Both the position numbers and the translations under genes were made by a program. DNA of 47,540 nucleotides from Novosphingobium sp. (GTDB lineage: Bacteria > Pseudomonadota > Alphaproteobacteria > Sphingomonadales > Sphingomonadaceae): contig JAGHZR010000030.1 of NCBI GenBank assembly GCA_017745295.1, positions 1-47,540 on the forward strand, read 5' to 3'. Shown here in pieces: positions 16,494 to 25,305 of this stretch. The number at the start of each line of letters is the position of its first letter. Positions within the stretch are counted from its first letter, which is position 1. The notes beneath the pieces were generated by a model, which ran no database searches, was not told the DNA's origin, and worked only from the letters and a program-made list of their open reading frames with translations.

Positions 16494-17198
16494 ATGATGG
16501 ACGAAGAGCCGAAAATGATCCGGCATGCCGGGCTGATCACTGTAATATCCGACACCATTTGCCCGTGGTGCTATGTGGGGAAGCGCCGCCTGGAGGCCGC
16601 CCTGAAGATCCTCGCCGAAGATGGACTGGGTTTCGACGTGGAATGGCGGCCATTCCAGCTCAATCCGGACATGCCCGATGACGGCATGAGCAGGAGGGAC
16701 TACCGTACAGCCAAGTTCGGTTTGCCTGAGAGCGACGCACTCGATGGGCATGTCCAGAAAGTTGGGCTCCAGTCTGACATCGACTTCCGTTTCGATCTGA
16801 TCGAGCGGACGCCGAACACCCTGGCCTCCCACGTGATGATTGCCGACGCGCGCCGCGCCGGTGGGCTCGTGATGCAGAACAATGCAATCGAAGCGCTTTT
16901 CGCGGCCTATTTCACCAAGGGTCGCGATGTTGGGAAGGCAGACGTGCTGCGCGAGATTTCCCTCGAGGCTGGTTTCGACCATGGACCGGATGTGACGGCC
17001 GAGCTCTGGGAATTCGTGCAGGAAGAGGAGAAGGTCCTTCGCCGGTCGGGTCTCAACAGCGTCCCGACCTTCCTCTTCAACGGCCGCTATCTCATGAACG
17101 GTGCGCAGCCGACGACGGCACACGTCGAGGCGCTGCGCCGCGCGGCGGCACAGGCGGCGCGTGCCTCCAAACTGCCACTCTCGGGTGCAAACGCATGA
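16494..17198 (+). CDS. DsbA-family oxidoreductase (FrnE/HCCA-isomerase-like)
   Basis: This 234-residue thioredoxin-fold protein has an active-site CPWC (Cys23-Cys26) just after the first strand and a helical insertion. The segment VEWRPFQLNPDMPDDG is characteristic of the FrnE branch, and VPTFLFNGRYLMNGAQP supplies the cis-Pro loop. It has no signal peptide, so it is cytoplasmic, unlike true DsbA. It may be a thiol oxidoreductase or glutathione-linked isomerase. The start at 16494 follows AAAGGA by seven bases. Its stop overlaps the next gene's ATG (ATGA), so it is coupled to the FAD monooxygenase. Confidence 0.88.
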   Translation: MMDEEPKMIRHAGLITVISDTICPWCYVGKRRLEAALKILAEDGLGFDVEWRPFQLNPDMPDDGMSRRDYRTAKFGLPESDALDGHVQKVGLQSDIDFRFDLIERTPNTLASHVMIADARRAGGLVMQNNAIEALFAAYFTKGRDVGKADVLREISLEAGFDHGPDVTAELWEFVQEEEKVLRRSGLNSVPTFLFNGRYLMNGAQPTTAHVEALRRAAAQAARASKLPLSGANA

Positions 17199-18310
17199 CC
17201 AGGGTCATTGTAGCCGGGGGGTCGATCGCTGGGCTCGGCGCGGGTGTGGCGCTGCACGGTGCAGGCATCGACGTCCATGTTTTCGAGCGCGACGCCGGTT
17301 CTCTGAGTGCTGCCGGGGCCGGTCTCGTCGTGCAGCCGGAGCTTTCGAGGCTTGCGGAAGTCGTGGGTGGTCAAACGCTTCCGATGACCCATTGCAGCGG
17401 GCGCCGTTATCTCGGGTTTGACGGCCGCGTCGGCCATCTGCAGCGAATGCCGCAGCAGTTCACGTCCTGGGAGGCCGTACATTCGACGCTCCTGAAGAGT
17501 TTCCCGAGCGAACGTTACCACACTGGCGCTTCGGTTCTGAAGACAGACAACGTCGCCAACGGCATCGAAGTGGTCGTCAGTGGGCTGGGAACTTTTGCAG
17601 CAGATGTGCTGATTGCAGCAGACGGCGCACAGTCGCCGACCCGCCGCGCACTGCTGCCTGATCTGGAAGCGCGCTATGCCGGATATGTGGCATGGCGCGG
17701 AACAGTGTTGGAGCGCGATCTGCCACAGGTCGTCGCAGACTTCTTCGATGACACCTTCACCTTCACGGATGCTCGTTCGGGCGGCCATGCGCTGGCCTAC
17801 TTCATCCCGGGCGAAGGCCTGGCTACTGCCCGCGGCGAGCGGCGGATGAACTGGGTGTGGTATGTTGGCGCTGATACGGCGGAGCGGGATGACCTGCTCG
17901 TTACGAAGGACGGCCGTCAGCGTCATGCCTCACTTCAGCGCGGTATGGCGCGGGACGAAGTGGTCGAGGATCTAAAGCGGCGAGCGCCGCTCGAACTGCA
18001 CCCGATGTTCGCTCGCCTCGTCGAAGCGACCGAGGAGCCGTTCCTTCAGTCGATCGTCGATCTGGCTGTTCCAAGATCGGTTTTCGAGCGGACCGTACTG
18101 ATCGGCGACGCGGCCGTCATCGTGCGACCCCATACTGCGGGCGGGGCGGCCAAAGCTGCGCGCGATGCCATCTTCCTTGCGGAGCTGCTCGCCGGTCCAC
18201 GATTCTCGACGGACGAAGCGCTGGCACGCTTCGAGCGTGAACAACTCGCCTACGGCCGGGAGCTGCTCGAGTACGGCGTCAAACTGGGCAAGCAGTGGGC
18301 GAGACTGTGA
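17195..18310 (+). CDS. FAD-dependent aromatic monooxygenase
   Basis: This 371-residue group A flavoprotein hydroxylase has the N-terminal dinucleotide fold VIVAGGSIAGLGAGVALH followed by the acidic ribose-binding VFERD, an internal DVLIAADGAQSPTRRALL (the DG motif) and the C-terminal GD motif TVLIGDAAVIVRPHTAGGAA. It resembles 2,6-dihydroxypyridine 3-monooxygenase-type enzymes in the PHTAGG segment. The reaction would be NAD(P)H- and O2-dependent hydroxylation of an aromatic or N-heteroaromatic compound. It overlaps the DsbA-family gene by four bases. The substrate cannot be told from sequence. Confidence 0.88.
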   Translation: MTRVIVAGGSIAGLGAGVALHGAGIDVHVFERDAGSLSAAGAGLVVQPELSRLAEVVGGQTLPMTHCSGRRYLGFDGRVGHLQRMPQQFTSWEAVHSTLLKSFPSERYHTGASVLKTDNVANGIEVVVSGLGTFAADVLIAADGAQSPTRRALLPDLEARYAGYVAWRGTVLERDLPQVVADFFDDTFTFTDARSGGHALAYFIPGEGLATARGERRMNWVWYVGADTAERDDLLVTKDGRQRHASLQRGMARDEVVEDLKRRAPLELHPMFARLVEATEEPFLQSIVDLAVPRSVFERTVLIGDAAVIVRPHTAGGAAKAARDAIFLAELLAGPRFSTDEALARFEREQLAYGRELLEYGVKLGKQWARL

Positions 18311-18568
18311 CGCATGCTGGATAGCAGACGCAAGCGCCTGCCGATGAAACATATGAGCCAATCCGCCGCCTACGTCATTGTGCGGCGATCTGGTCGTTGC
18401 CTTCGCAAAGTTCGGAGCCGCCGGGAAACCGGTGGCATTCTAGCGGTAGTAGCTGGCGTTTAGCTCAACGCGCGTGCCCTCGGTGCCTTGCTGCCTGGCA
18501 GCTTTCAAATCGCGAACGGCCGGTTCCGGTGTTAGCGATCCTCCCTTTCCCCGCCCCAGCGTTAAAAG

Positions 18569-19480
18569 TTAGCGTTCAGAGTCCACGTCGACAAGCGCGA
18601 CGAGCCGTTCGTCGATCGTCGTGCGCAAGGCAGCGACGAATGCCCGCGACTTCGCCGGGATCTGCCGCGAACTGGGAAAGACCGCCCAAATTGCCAAGGC
18701 TTCAGGTACGGCATCGGCAAGGACTAGCTCGGTCAGCCGCCCAGCTCGAAGTTCCTCGTCAACGTCCCAACTGGAGAGATTGGCGATGCCTTGTCCAGCT
18801 ACGCACGAGGCGTGGAGCGCTTCGATCGAATTGGCCGTCAGCCGACCGGAGACCTTGTGTTGAACCGATCTGCTACCCTTCTGGAAGGCCCAGTGCGACG
18901 TCCCGCTCGCAACTAGGCATGCGTGCTGTTCGAGTTCAGTGAGCTTCGTCGGCGCGCCATTGCGTGCGATGTAGGCAGGCGAGGCGCACAAACGGCGCGG
19001 GTTGTCGGCGAGCTTTCTGGCGACAAGCCGGTTGTCTCGCAGCTTCGCGATTCGAATGGCGATATCTATACCGCGCGAGACGATGTCGACCTGCTCGTCG
19101 GTGAACATGAGGTCGACCTGAAGGTCAGGATTGCTATCCATGAAAGCCGGAACCATCGGCGCGACAACCTTGCGTCCGAATGCTGCCGAAGCTGTGATAC
19201 GCAGCAAGCCCGAGACACCCGTTCCACGAGGTCGGATCGCTTCGAGGCCGTTATTGCGCGCTTCCAGTATTGCGCGGGCATGGGGCAGGAACAAATCACC
19301 CTCGGCAGTCGAAGAGAGGGACCGCGTCGTGCGGTGAACGAGGCGCACCCCTAGCTCCTTTTCGAGCGCTGCGAGACCTCGCGTTGCGGCCATGGCCGTA
19401 AGGCCAAGCCGTTTCGCGGCCTTCGCAAGGCTGCCCGTTTTCAAGGCTTCTACGAAGATCTCAATTCCTGCCAGATCCAT
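18569..19480 (-). CDS. LysR-family transcriptional regulator
   Basis: This 303-residue protein has the LysR helix-turn-helix at residues about 5-62 (FVEALKTGSLAKAAKRLGLT, AMAATRGLAALEKELGVRLV, HRTTRSLSSTAEG) and a substrate-binding domain of type PBP2 (about 90-295). It is intact and divergent from a truncated molybdenum hydroxylase gene, which was probably its original target. It also faces the FAD monooxygenase operon tail to tail. The inducer is unknown. Confidence 0.92.
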   Translation of the reverse strand: MDLAGIEIFVEALKTGSLAKAAKRLGLTAMAATRGLAALEKELGVRLVHRTTRSLSSTAEGDLFLPHARAILEARNNGLEAIRPRGTGVSGLLRITASAAFGRKVVAPMVPAFMDSNPDLQVDLMFTDEQVDIVSRGIDIAIRIAKLRDNRLVARKLADNPRRLCASPAYIARNGAPTKLTELEQHACLVASGTSHWAFQKGSRSVQHKVSGRLTANSIEALHASCVAGQGIANLSSWDVDEELRAGRLTELVLADAVPEALAIWAVFPSSRQIPAKSRAFVAALRTTIDERLVALVDVDSER

Positions 19481-19639
19481 TGTAACGCTCTTCGTTCTAC
19501 GGGTCTATCAAAACGAGGCTGTGGCATACCTACCGCGCGAGTGCCATACCGTGCAAGCCCGCTTCCAAGGCAGCCTCGGAACAAAGCGAACTTCGAGAGT
19601 GCCAGGCGAAGTCCCTGATGATGTAGGTGCGTATGCGTT

Positions 19640-20621
19640 CGGGAGCAGTGTTTCCCTCCAGGTCGCGTCGGGTGCGGATGACGTGACGGCGGAAGCTGGC
19701 CTTATCGCAATGCAGCTTCCCGACAACAAGATCGCTCGTTGGAAGTACGAAGTCTGGAGCAATTCGCATAACAACCGCGCGGTGGGCGCGGGCAGGTATG
19801 CGGTGGCGCAAGAGATTGTTCCAGGGTTTCCGATGCAGGTGCCGGCGCCGATCCCTATGCCTGATGGTGATGGCGACCGAAACGCCAACACGCTTTACGC
19901 CTTCAACAACGTGGACATTCGATATCATTTCGTCCCCGAGATGCCCATGCTTGTTTCTGCGCCGCGATCGCTAGGCGCACACCTCAACATTTTCACGATG
20001 GAGGGTGTGCTCGACGAACTGGCGAATGCGGGCGGTGTTGACCGGTTGGCATTCCGGCTGGCCCACATGGAAGACGAGCGTGCGCGCGAGGTCATGATAC
20101 GAGCTACCAATGCATTCGGCTGGAACAAGCGGCCGCATGGCGACGGACGGCGTGGATGCGGGATGGCATTTGCTCGCTATAAGAATCGCGGTGCCTACTG
20201 CGCGATAGCACTGGAAATTGAAATCGAGCGGGAAACGGGGGCGATCACAATTCACCGCGTCAACGCAGCGGTCGATGCAGGGCAACCGGCGAACCCGAAC
20301 GGCATCCGCAACCAGATCGAGGGGGGCATCATTCAGTCGCTAAGCTGGGCGATCCATGAAGAAATGAACTACGATACGTCGAAGCGAACCGGCTTTGACT
20401 GTGGAACCTACCCGATCTTGCGTTTCGACCAGGTTCCCGGTTCGATAGATGTCGATATCATTGAAAGCGTAGGGCTACCGTTTCTCGGTGCTGGCGAAGC
20501 GGCTCAAGGTCCGACGTCAGCTGCCCTTGCTAACGCTATTGCCAACGCCGCAGGAGCACGCTTGTGTGACATGCCGTTCACGCCCACCAAGGTTAAGGCT
20601 GCAATCGGTGACGCTGGCTAG
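19640..20621 (+). pseudogene. Xanthine dehydrogenase-family molybdopterin-binding subunit, 5'-truncated
   Basis: Roughly the last 325 residues of a normally 700-750-residue large subunit remain. Family features are RWKYEVWSNSHNNR, the motif MLVSAPRSLGAHLNIFTMEG with VLDELA, and the C-terminal VNAAVDAGQPANPNGIRNQI, EGGIIQSLSW and GAGEAAQGPTSAALANAIAN. The sequence stays in frame to 20621, but the N-terminal half is replaced by unrelated sequence from the LysR promoter region. No in-frame ribosome site precedes the homologous part. These enzymes hydroxylate N-heterocycles or aldehydes with a molybdenum cofactor, but this fragment cannot be active. Confidence 0.8.
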
Positions 20622-20693
20622 GGCGTAAACTCGTAAATTGAGTTGAGTGGTCAGCGCTGTCGTGATTCAGGCGTCCTTCGGAATGGAGGGTGT

Positions 20694-20936
20694 ATGACAC
20701 AGCGACGGTATGAACTAACGGACCCGGAATGGCTCATCATCGAGCATTGATGCCCGACAAACCTCGCCGCGTGCCTCGAGGAGATGATCGCCGGGTATTG
20801 AACAGCACTCTCTGGCGTTTTCGTTTCGGCGCCGTGGGCGGTAATCCCGGAACGGTATGGGCCATCGACGACCTGCTACAACCGGTTCGTCCGCTGGCGA
20901 AAGTCTGGTGTGTGGGACCGGCTGCTGGCTCCTGAG
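20694..20936 (+). pseudogene. N-terminal remnant of an IS5-family transposase, frameshifted
   Basis: The frame starts MTQRRYELTDPEWLIIE, the standard start of IS5 (IS427-like) transposases, and is broken by a frameshift within 20 codons. The next part (LMPDKPRRVPRGDDRRVLNS then TLWRFR) is in another frame, and PERYGPSTTCYNRFVRWRKS then GVWDRLLA is in a third. No catalytic core remains. Two frameshifts show it has been decaying for some time. Confidence 0.85.
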
Positions 20937-20966
20937 CAGACCGCGTCGCCTTGTCTGGCGCCCTCC

Positions 20967-21776
20967 ATGCGCGAACGAGTGGACGCCTTCGACTGGAGCA
21001 CCACGCCGCTGGGCGCGCGCGAACTGGCCATCCGAACTCGAAGCTGTCGTGCGCGAGATCCTCGATTCGCGCTTTCCCAAGGCGATAGTCTGGGGCTCAA
21101 GCTTCACCACGATCTATAATGGCGCCTTCGTGCCGATCCTTGGCGACAAGCATGTCGCGCTTGGCCGCTCATTCGCTGATATCTGGTCCGAGAGCTGGGA
21201 CGAGATCGGGCCAATCGCCGAACGCGCATACGCCGGGGAGCCGACGTATATCGAAGAATTTCCACTGGTCATCAATCGCACCGGCCAGGACGAGCGGACG
21301 TGGTTCACCTTCTGCTACAGCCCGCTTCGGCTAGCCAACGGCAGCATCATGGGCTTGATATTCTCCTCCAGCAGGACTGGGCTTCGGCCCCGCTCCGCGA
21401 CGTCATCAGCCATTCTCTTGAGCCGCACGATCCGGGTGGTCAGATCATGCGCGAAGGCCACGATCTCGCCATCGGCTCACGCTCTGCTGTGGCTCTGTCG
21501 CTCATGCTGCATGAGCTTGCCACCAATGCCGCCAAATATGGTGCATTGTCCGCTGCTGACGGACGCGTCCGACTGTCTTGGACGATCGATGGCGATCACT
21601 TGAACTTGCATTGGCATGAAACCGACGGGCCGCCGGTGACGGCGCCGAACGCCAAGGGATTCGGGTCGTGACTGATCGCGATGGGGCTTGGCCGGTCAAG
21701 CGAAGTCGAGCCGCGCTATGAGGTTGACGGCTTGAAGCTGCATATGCGCACACCACTCGCCGAACTTGCTGCCTGA
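20967..21776 (+). pseudogene. PAS/HWE-family sensor histidine kinase, broken
   Basis: The sequence starts MRERVDAFDWSTTPLG and, after a frameshift, continues with a PAS-like region (REILDSRFPKAIVWGSSFTT, FAPILGDKHV type). A second frameshift and an internal deletion remove the HWE phosphoacceptor region. The ATPase part follows (ALSLMLHELATNAAKYGALS), and a stop codon falls within GFGS-stop-LIAMGLG, where family members have Arg (CGA to TGA). The frame then runs on to LAELAA and the natural stop at 21774-21776. Several independent lesions show it is dead. Its end is four bases from the tail of the SDR gene. Confidence 0.85.
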
Positions 21777-21779
21777 TCC

Positions 21780-22631
21780 TCAACCGTTGACGACGGTGCC
21801 TCCGTTGGGATGCAGCACCTGTCCCGACATGTAACTTGAATCCTCGCAGGCGAGGAACAGGAAGGCGGGCGCCACTTCGTTAGGCTGACCGGGACGACCC
21901 ATCGGCGTATTTTCTCCGAAATGTTCGAGTTTCTCCGGGCTTGCGCCGCCGCACGGATTGAGGGGTGTCCAGATCGGCCCCGGCGCAACCGCATTTACCC
22001 GAATGCCTTCGCCGACGAGACTTTCACTAAGCGATCGGGTGAATGCGGTGATGGCGCCTTTCGTGGAACTATAATCGAGCAGTTCCTTGCTGCCCTGATA
22101 CATGGTGACGCTGGTGCAGTTGACGATCGCGGCGCCAGCCTTGAGATGCGGTCGCGCTGCCTGCACGAGGAAGAACATGCCGAAGATGTTGGTTTGAAAG
22201 GTCCGCCGCAGCTGATCCTCGGTTATATCGGTGATGTCCTTGTCGGGATGCTGTTCGCCGGCATTGTTGACGATGATGTCGATTCTCCCGAAGGCCTCCA
22301 TGGTCTGCGTGACGATTTCGTCCGAGAAATTGCGTTCGCCGATATCGCCTCGTATGGTGATCGCCTTGCGGCCTTCGGCTTCGACGATGCGCTTCGTCTC
22401 CGCCGCATCGTCGTCTTCAAGCAGGTAGACGATGGCGATATCGGCACCCTCGCGGGCATAGATGGCCGCCACCGCGCGGCCGATGCCGCTGTCGGCGCCA
22501 GTGATGATCGCCACCTTGTCCTTCAGCCGCTCCGATCCGCGATAGCGCGGCTGCCATTCGGGCTTCGGCTTCAGCTTGCTCTCGTGACCAGGCAACTTGT
22601 CTTCATGGATCATATCGGCGGTCTCGGACAT
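21780..22631 (-). CDS. SDR-family oxidoreductase (general-stress type)
   Basis: This 283-residue short-chain dehydrogenase has the cofactor motif TGADSGIGRAVA (about residues 44-55), NNAG (NNAGEQHPDKD) and the catalytic Ser-Tyr-Lys set (NCTSVTMYQGSKELLDYSST, Y and K in YSSTKGAI). The N-terminal extension (HEDKLPGHESKLKPKPEWQP) matches the YhdF/YhxC-like stress SDR group. It would reduce or oxidise an unknown alcohol or ketone with NAD(P). The ribosome site AAAGGAGA lies just upstream. A symmetric GAAC-N17-GTTC element is located between this gene and the divergent flavodoxin remnant. Confidence 0.9.
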   Translation of the reverse strand: MSETADMIHEDKLPGHESKLKPKPEWQPRYRGSERLKDKVAIITGADSGIGRAVAAIYAREGADIAIVYLLEDDDAAETKRIVEAEGRKAITIRGDIGERNFSDEIVTQTMEAFGRIDIIVNNAGEQHPDKDITDITEDQLRRTFQTNIFGMFFLVQAARPHLKAGAAIVNCTSVTMYQGSKELLDYSSTKGAITAFTRSLSESLVGEGIRVNAVAPGPIWTPLNPCGGASPEKLEHFGENTPMGRPGQPNEVAPAFLFLACEDSSYMSGQVLHPNGGTVVNG

Positions 22632-22652
22632 CGGGCGTCTCCTTTGTCAAAA

Positions 22653-22677
22653 GAACCCATTAGCGCGCGAAGAGTTC
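22653..22677. promoter_or_regulatory. Symmetric GAAC-N17-GTTC element, possible divergent sigma-EcfG promoter
   Basis: The spacer between the SDR and flavodoxin genes contains GAAC, 17 bases and GTTC. Alphaproteobacterial general-stress promoters read GGAAC-N16/17-CGTT, so the element resembles a near-consensus -35/-10 pair on both strands at once. Predicted transcript starts would lie about 14 bases before the SDR ATG and about 50 bases before the flavodoxin ATG. Both matches lack one consensus base at each box, so this is tentative. Confidence 0.35.
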
Positions 22678-22737
22678 TCATCCCAGACAACGGGTGATCG
22701 CGGGCCAGCGTCAGCCGACATATGAAGGAGACGTTTG

Positions 22738-23036
22738 ATGCCGCTCAAAGCCCTTGCCCTTAACTGCACGCTCAAGGCCGATGCCGCTGAAGTCAGTTCG
22801 ACGGATGCAATGATCGCCGTGCTGGCAAAAGCCTTCTCCGATAAGGAGGTGAGTATTACCGAACCCGTCAGGGTCGCCGCGCTCGACATCAAGCCCGGCG
22901 TCACGTCCGATGAGGGCGATGAGGGCGATGAGGGCGCCTGACCGGAACTTCCCACCAAAATCCTCGCGCATGACATCAAGCGCGTGCTCGAACGCATGCG
23001 AGCTCACCGAGACCGATATTCGGCTCTCAATGACGC
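22738..23036 (+). pseudogene. Flavodoxin-fold NAD(P)H oxidoreductase, truncated with deletions
   Basis: The ATG has a strong AAGGAGA upstream (22724-22730). The first frame reads MPLKALALNCTLKADAAEVS and so on to IKPGVTSDEGDE, then a GATGAGGGC triplet expansion leads to a TGA at 22939-22941. In a shifted frame KILAHDIKRVLERM continues, joining two family motifs that are normally separated by about 15 residues (the LGGPIWLG flavin loop is missing). The sequence then runs into the truncated trxC gene on the other strand. The original product would have been an NADPH-dependent FMN reductase-like protein. Confidence 0.75.
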
Positions 23037-23296
23037 GCGGCGGCTGCGAAGGGGGATGCCATTTGGCGACAAGGGCCGCACCAACTAGCCCAGAAATCGA
23101 CCAGCAGCGGTATATCCGCACGGCTCGCATGGGCATCGAAGCTCGCCGCTGTGAGCGTGACCAGCTTGGCAGTGAACAGGGGAGAATGACATTTGCCGCA
23201 TTTGCCACCGGCACCGAGCTTGCCGACGGGCACACGGTTCGAAGCCGTGGCGGTAGGACACACGATGATTATCGCATTGGTGGCAGCGGTCGCCAT
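23037..23296 (-). pseudogene. trxC: Thioredoxin 2 (TrxC), C-terminally truncated
   Basis: The fragment has a zinc-finger-type N-terminus with one CxxC intact (GGKCGKCHSPLF), while the first pair is altered to CPTA. It continues with LTAASFDAHASRADIPLLVD and the active site FWASWCGPCRQMA, then stops after FAAAARH. About 55 C-terminal residues, including the cis-Pro loop, are missing. Its end abuts the truncated flavodoxin gene on the opposite strand. It retains the CGPC pair, but the fold would be incomplete. Confidence 0.82.
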
Positions 23297-23460
23297 GGTT
23301 CAGTTCTTTTTCTCCGGCAAGTCCTTGCCATCGGTCCGAGCGAAGTCCTCAAGCTGCTTTTCGGTCATCGATTCTTCCATCTGTTTCGACGCGCCGCGCA
23401 GCCTGGATTGTGGATTTAGGCTAGAACCCGCAACCTGCGCATGAGATCCTTGGGCGCCGG

Positions 23461-24207
23461 TCAGGATTGCCGGCCTATCGCGATTGCGGAATGGTCCGTG
23501 GTCGCTTTCACGGGAACGCCAGCCTCCTTTCGCTCGGAGTAACGGTCGACGAGTTGCGCCGCGTGCGGACGCATCAGCACGGTGAAGCGCACGAGTTCCT
23601 CCATCACATCGACGATGCGCTCGTAATAGCTCGAGGCCCGCATCCGGCCGCCCTCGTCGAACTCCTTGTAGGCCATCGCCACCGAGGACTGGTTGGGGAT
23701 CGTGAACATCCGCATCCAGCGCCCCAGCAAGCGCAGCGAGTTGACGGCATTGAAAGATTGCGAGCCGCCGGACACCTGCATGACGGCAAGCGTGCGTCCC
23801 TGCGTTGGTCGCATCCCGCGTATCTGGAGCGGCAGATGGTCGATTTGCGTCTTCATGATCCCGCTGATCTGGCCGTGACGCTCCGGGCTGGACCAGACCA
23901 TGCCTTCCGACCATAGCGCGTGCTCGCGCAGTTCATGCACCGCCGGGTGATCGTCGCCCGCGACCTGATCGGGTAGTGGCAAGTCGCTGGGGTCGAAAAT
24001 CCGCGTCTCGGCCCCGAAGAATTGCAGCAGGCGGGCTGCCTCTTCCACGGCAAGGCGCGAAAACGAGCGCTCCCGCAGCGAGCCGTAGAGCAGCAGGATG
24101 CGCGGAGGCGGTTGGTCCGGGCCAAGGCCGGCGGCGGGACGAGCCAACGCGAAAGCCTTGTCCAACGCAGGAAGATGATCGGGGGCGGCGAGTTCGCGCA
24201 GTCTCAT
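23461..24207 (-). CDS. arsH: ArsH organoarsenical oxidoreductase
   Basis: This 248-residue NADPH-dependent FMN protein oxidises trivalent organoarsenicals to the less toxic pentavalent form. ArsH marks are RILLLYGSLRERSFSRLAVE (FMN phosphate loop GSLRERS), EGMVWSSPERHGQISGIMK and LAVMQVSGGSQSFNAVNSLR. The ATG at 24207 overlaps the acr3 stop (ATGA), so arsH is the last gene of arsR-arsC-acr3-arsH. Full length for the family. Confidence 0.95.
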   Translation of the reverse strand: MRLRELAAPDHLPALDKAFALARPAAGLGPDQPPPRILLLYGSLRERSFSRLAVEEAARLLQFFGAETRIFDPSDLPLPDQVAGDDHPAVHELREHALWSEGMVWSSPERHGQISGIMKTQIDHLPLQIRGMRPTQGRTLAVMQVSGGSQSFNAVNSLRLLGRWMRMFTIPNQSSVAMAYKEFDEGGRMRASSYYERIVDVMEELVRFTVLMRPHAAQLVDRYSERKEAGVPVKATTDHSAIAIGRQS

Positions 24208-25232
24208 GCGGAAATACCTTTCTCGTACCAGGGGCGAGTCCGCTTCACCAAGGCGACGATCGACAGCATCACCGGCACTTCGACCAGCACGCCTACGACC
24301 GTTGCCAGCGCGGCGCCGGAACTGAGGCCAAAGAGGCTGATGGCAGCGGCCACAGCCAGTTCGAAGAAGTTGGAGGCGCCGATCAGAGCCGAAGGACCGG
24401 CAACGCACCATGCCACGCCGAAACGGCGGCTGAGCCAATAGGCGATGCTGGCATTGAGATAGACCTGAAATAGGATCGGCACGGCAATCAGCGCGATCAC
24501 CAAGGGCTGCCGGATGATCTGCTCGCCCTGAAAGCCGAACAGCAGCACCAGCGTGAGCAGCAGGCTGGCAAGGCTGATCGGACCAATGGCGGACAGGAAA
24601 TGCTGGAGCCGCTGCTCGCCGCCGCGAAGGAGCGCGCGGCGGAGCAGTTGCGAGATAACCACCGGGACGACGATGTAGAGGCCCACCGACAGCGCCAGCG
24701 TGTTCCACGGCACGGTGATCGATGCCACACCCAGCAGCAGGCCTACCAGCGGCGCGAAGGCAAAGACCATGATCAGGTCGTTCAGCGCCACCTGACTCAA
24801 AGTGTAGTTCGGCTCACCGTCGACGAGGTTGGACCAGACGAAGACCATCGCCGTGCAAGGCGCTGCAGCCAGAAGGATCAGCCCGGCGATGTAGGACGAC
24901 GATGCGCCTTCAGGCAGCATCGGCGCGAAAAGATAGCCGAGAAAGAAAGTGCCGAGCAGCGCCATTGAGAATGGCTTGATCGCCCAGTTCACCACAAGGG
25001 TGACGCCGATGCCGCGCCAGTGCTGCCGAACGCTATGGAGCGCGCTGAAATCGACCCGCAGCAGCATCGGTATGATCATCAGCCAGATCAGGCCCGCCAC
25101 CACGAGGTTGACGTCGGCGATCTCCAGCGCTGCGATTGCCTCGAAGGTGCCAGGGAGCAAATGGCCGAGACCGATCCCGATCACGATGCACAAGGCCACC
25201 CACAGCGAAAGGTAACGTTCGAACAGCGACAT
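24204..25232 (-). CDS. acr3: Acr3-type arsenite efflux transporter
   Basis: This 342-residue protein has ten predicted membrane helices. Typical Acr3 segments are IPMLLRVDFSALHSVRQHWR, NWAIKPFSMALLG, the conserved Cys in LLAAAPCTAMVFVWSNLVDG and NASIAYWLSRRFGV. It exports As(III) using the proton gradient. GGAAGG lies upstream of the ATG at 25232. It overlaps arsH by four bases. A 24-codon open frame (25238-25309) fills the gap to arsC. Confidence 0.95.
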   Translation of the reverse strand: MSLFERYLSLWVALCIVIGIGLGHLLPGTFEAIAALEIADVNLVVAGLIWLMIIPMLLRVDFSALHSVRQHWRGIGVTLVVNWAIKPFSMALLGTFFLGYLFAPMLPEGASSSYIAGLILLAAAPCTAMVFVWSNLVDGEPNYTLSQVALNDLIMVFAFAPLVGLLLGVASITVPWNTLALSVGLYIVVPVVISQLLRRALLRGGEQRLQHFLSAIGPISLASLLLTLVLLFGFQGEQIIRQPLVIALIAVPILFQVYLNASIAYWLSRRFGVAWCVAGPSALIGASNFFELAVAAAISLFGLSSGAALATVVGVLVEVPVMLSIVALVKRTRPWYEKGISA

Positions 25233-25305
25233 GACCGTTAGCCCTTCCCGGAAGCGACAGGCGCGGTCGCCGTGCCACCGCCCAAGGCGACCTTTGTGTA
25301 AAGAG

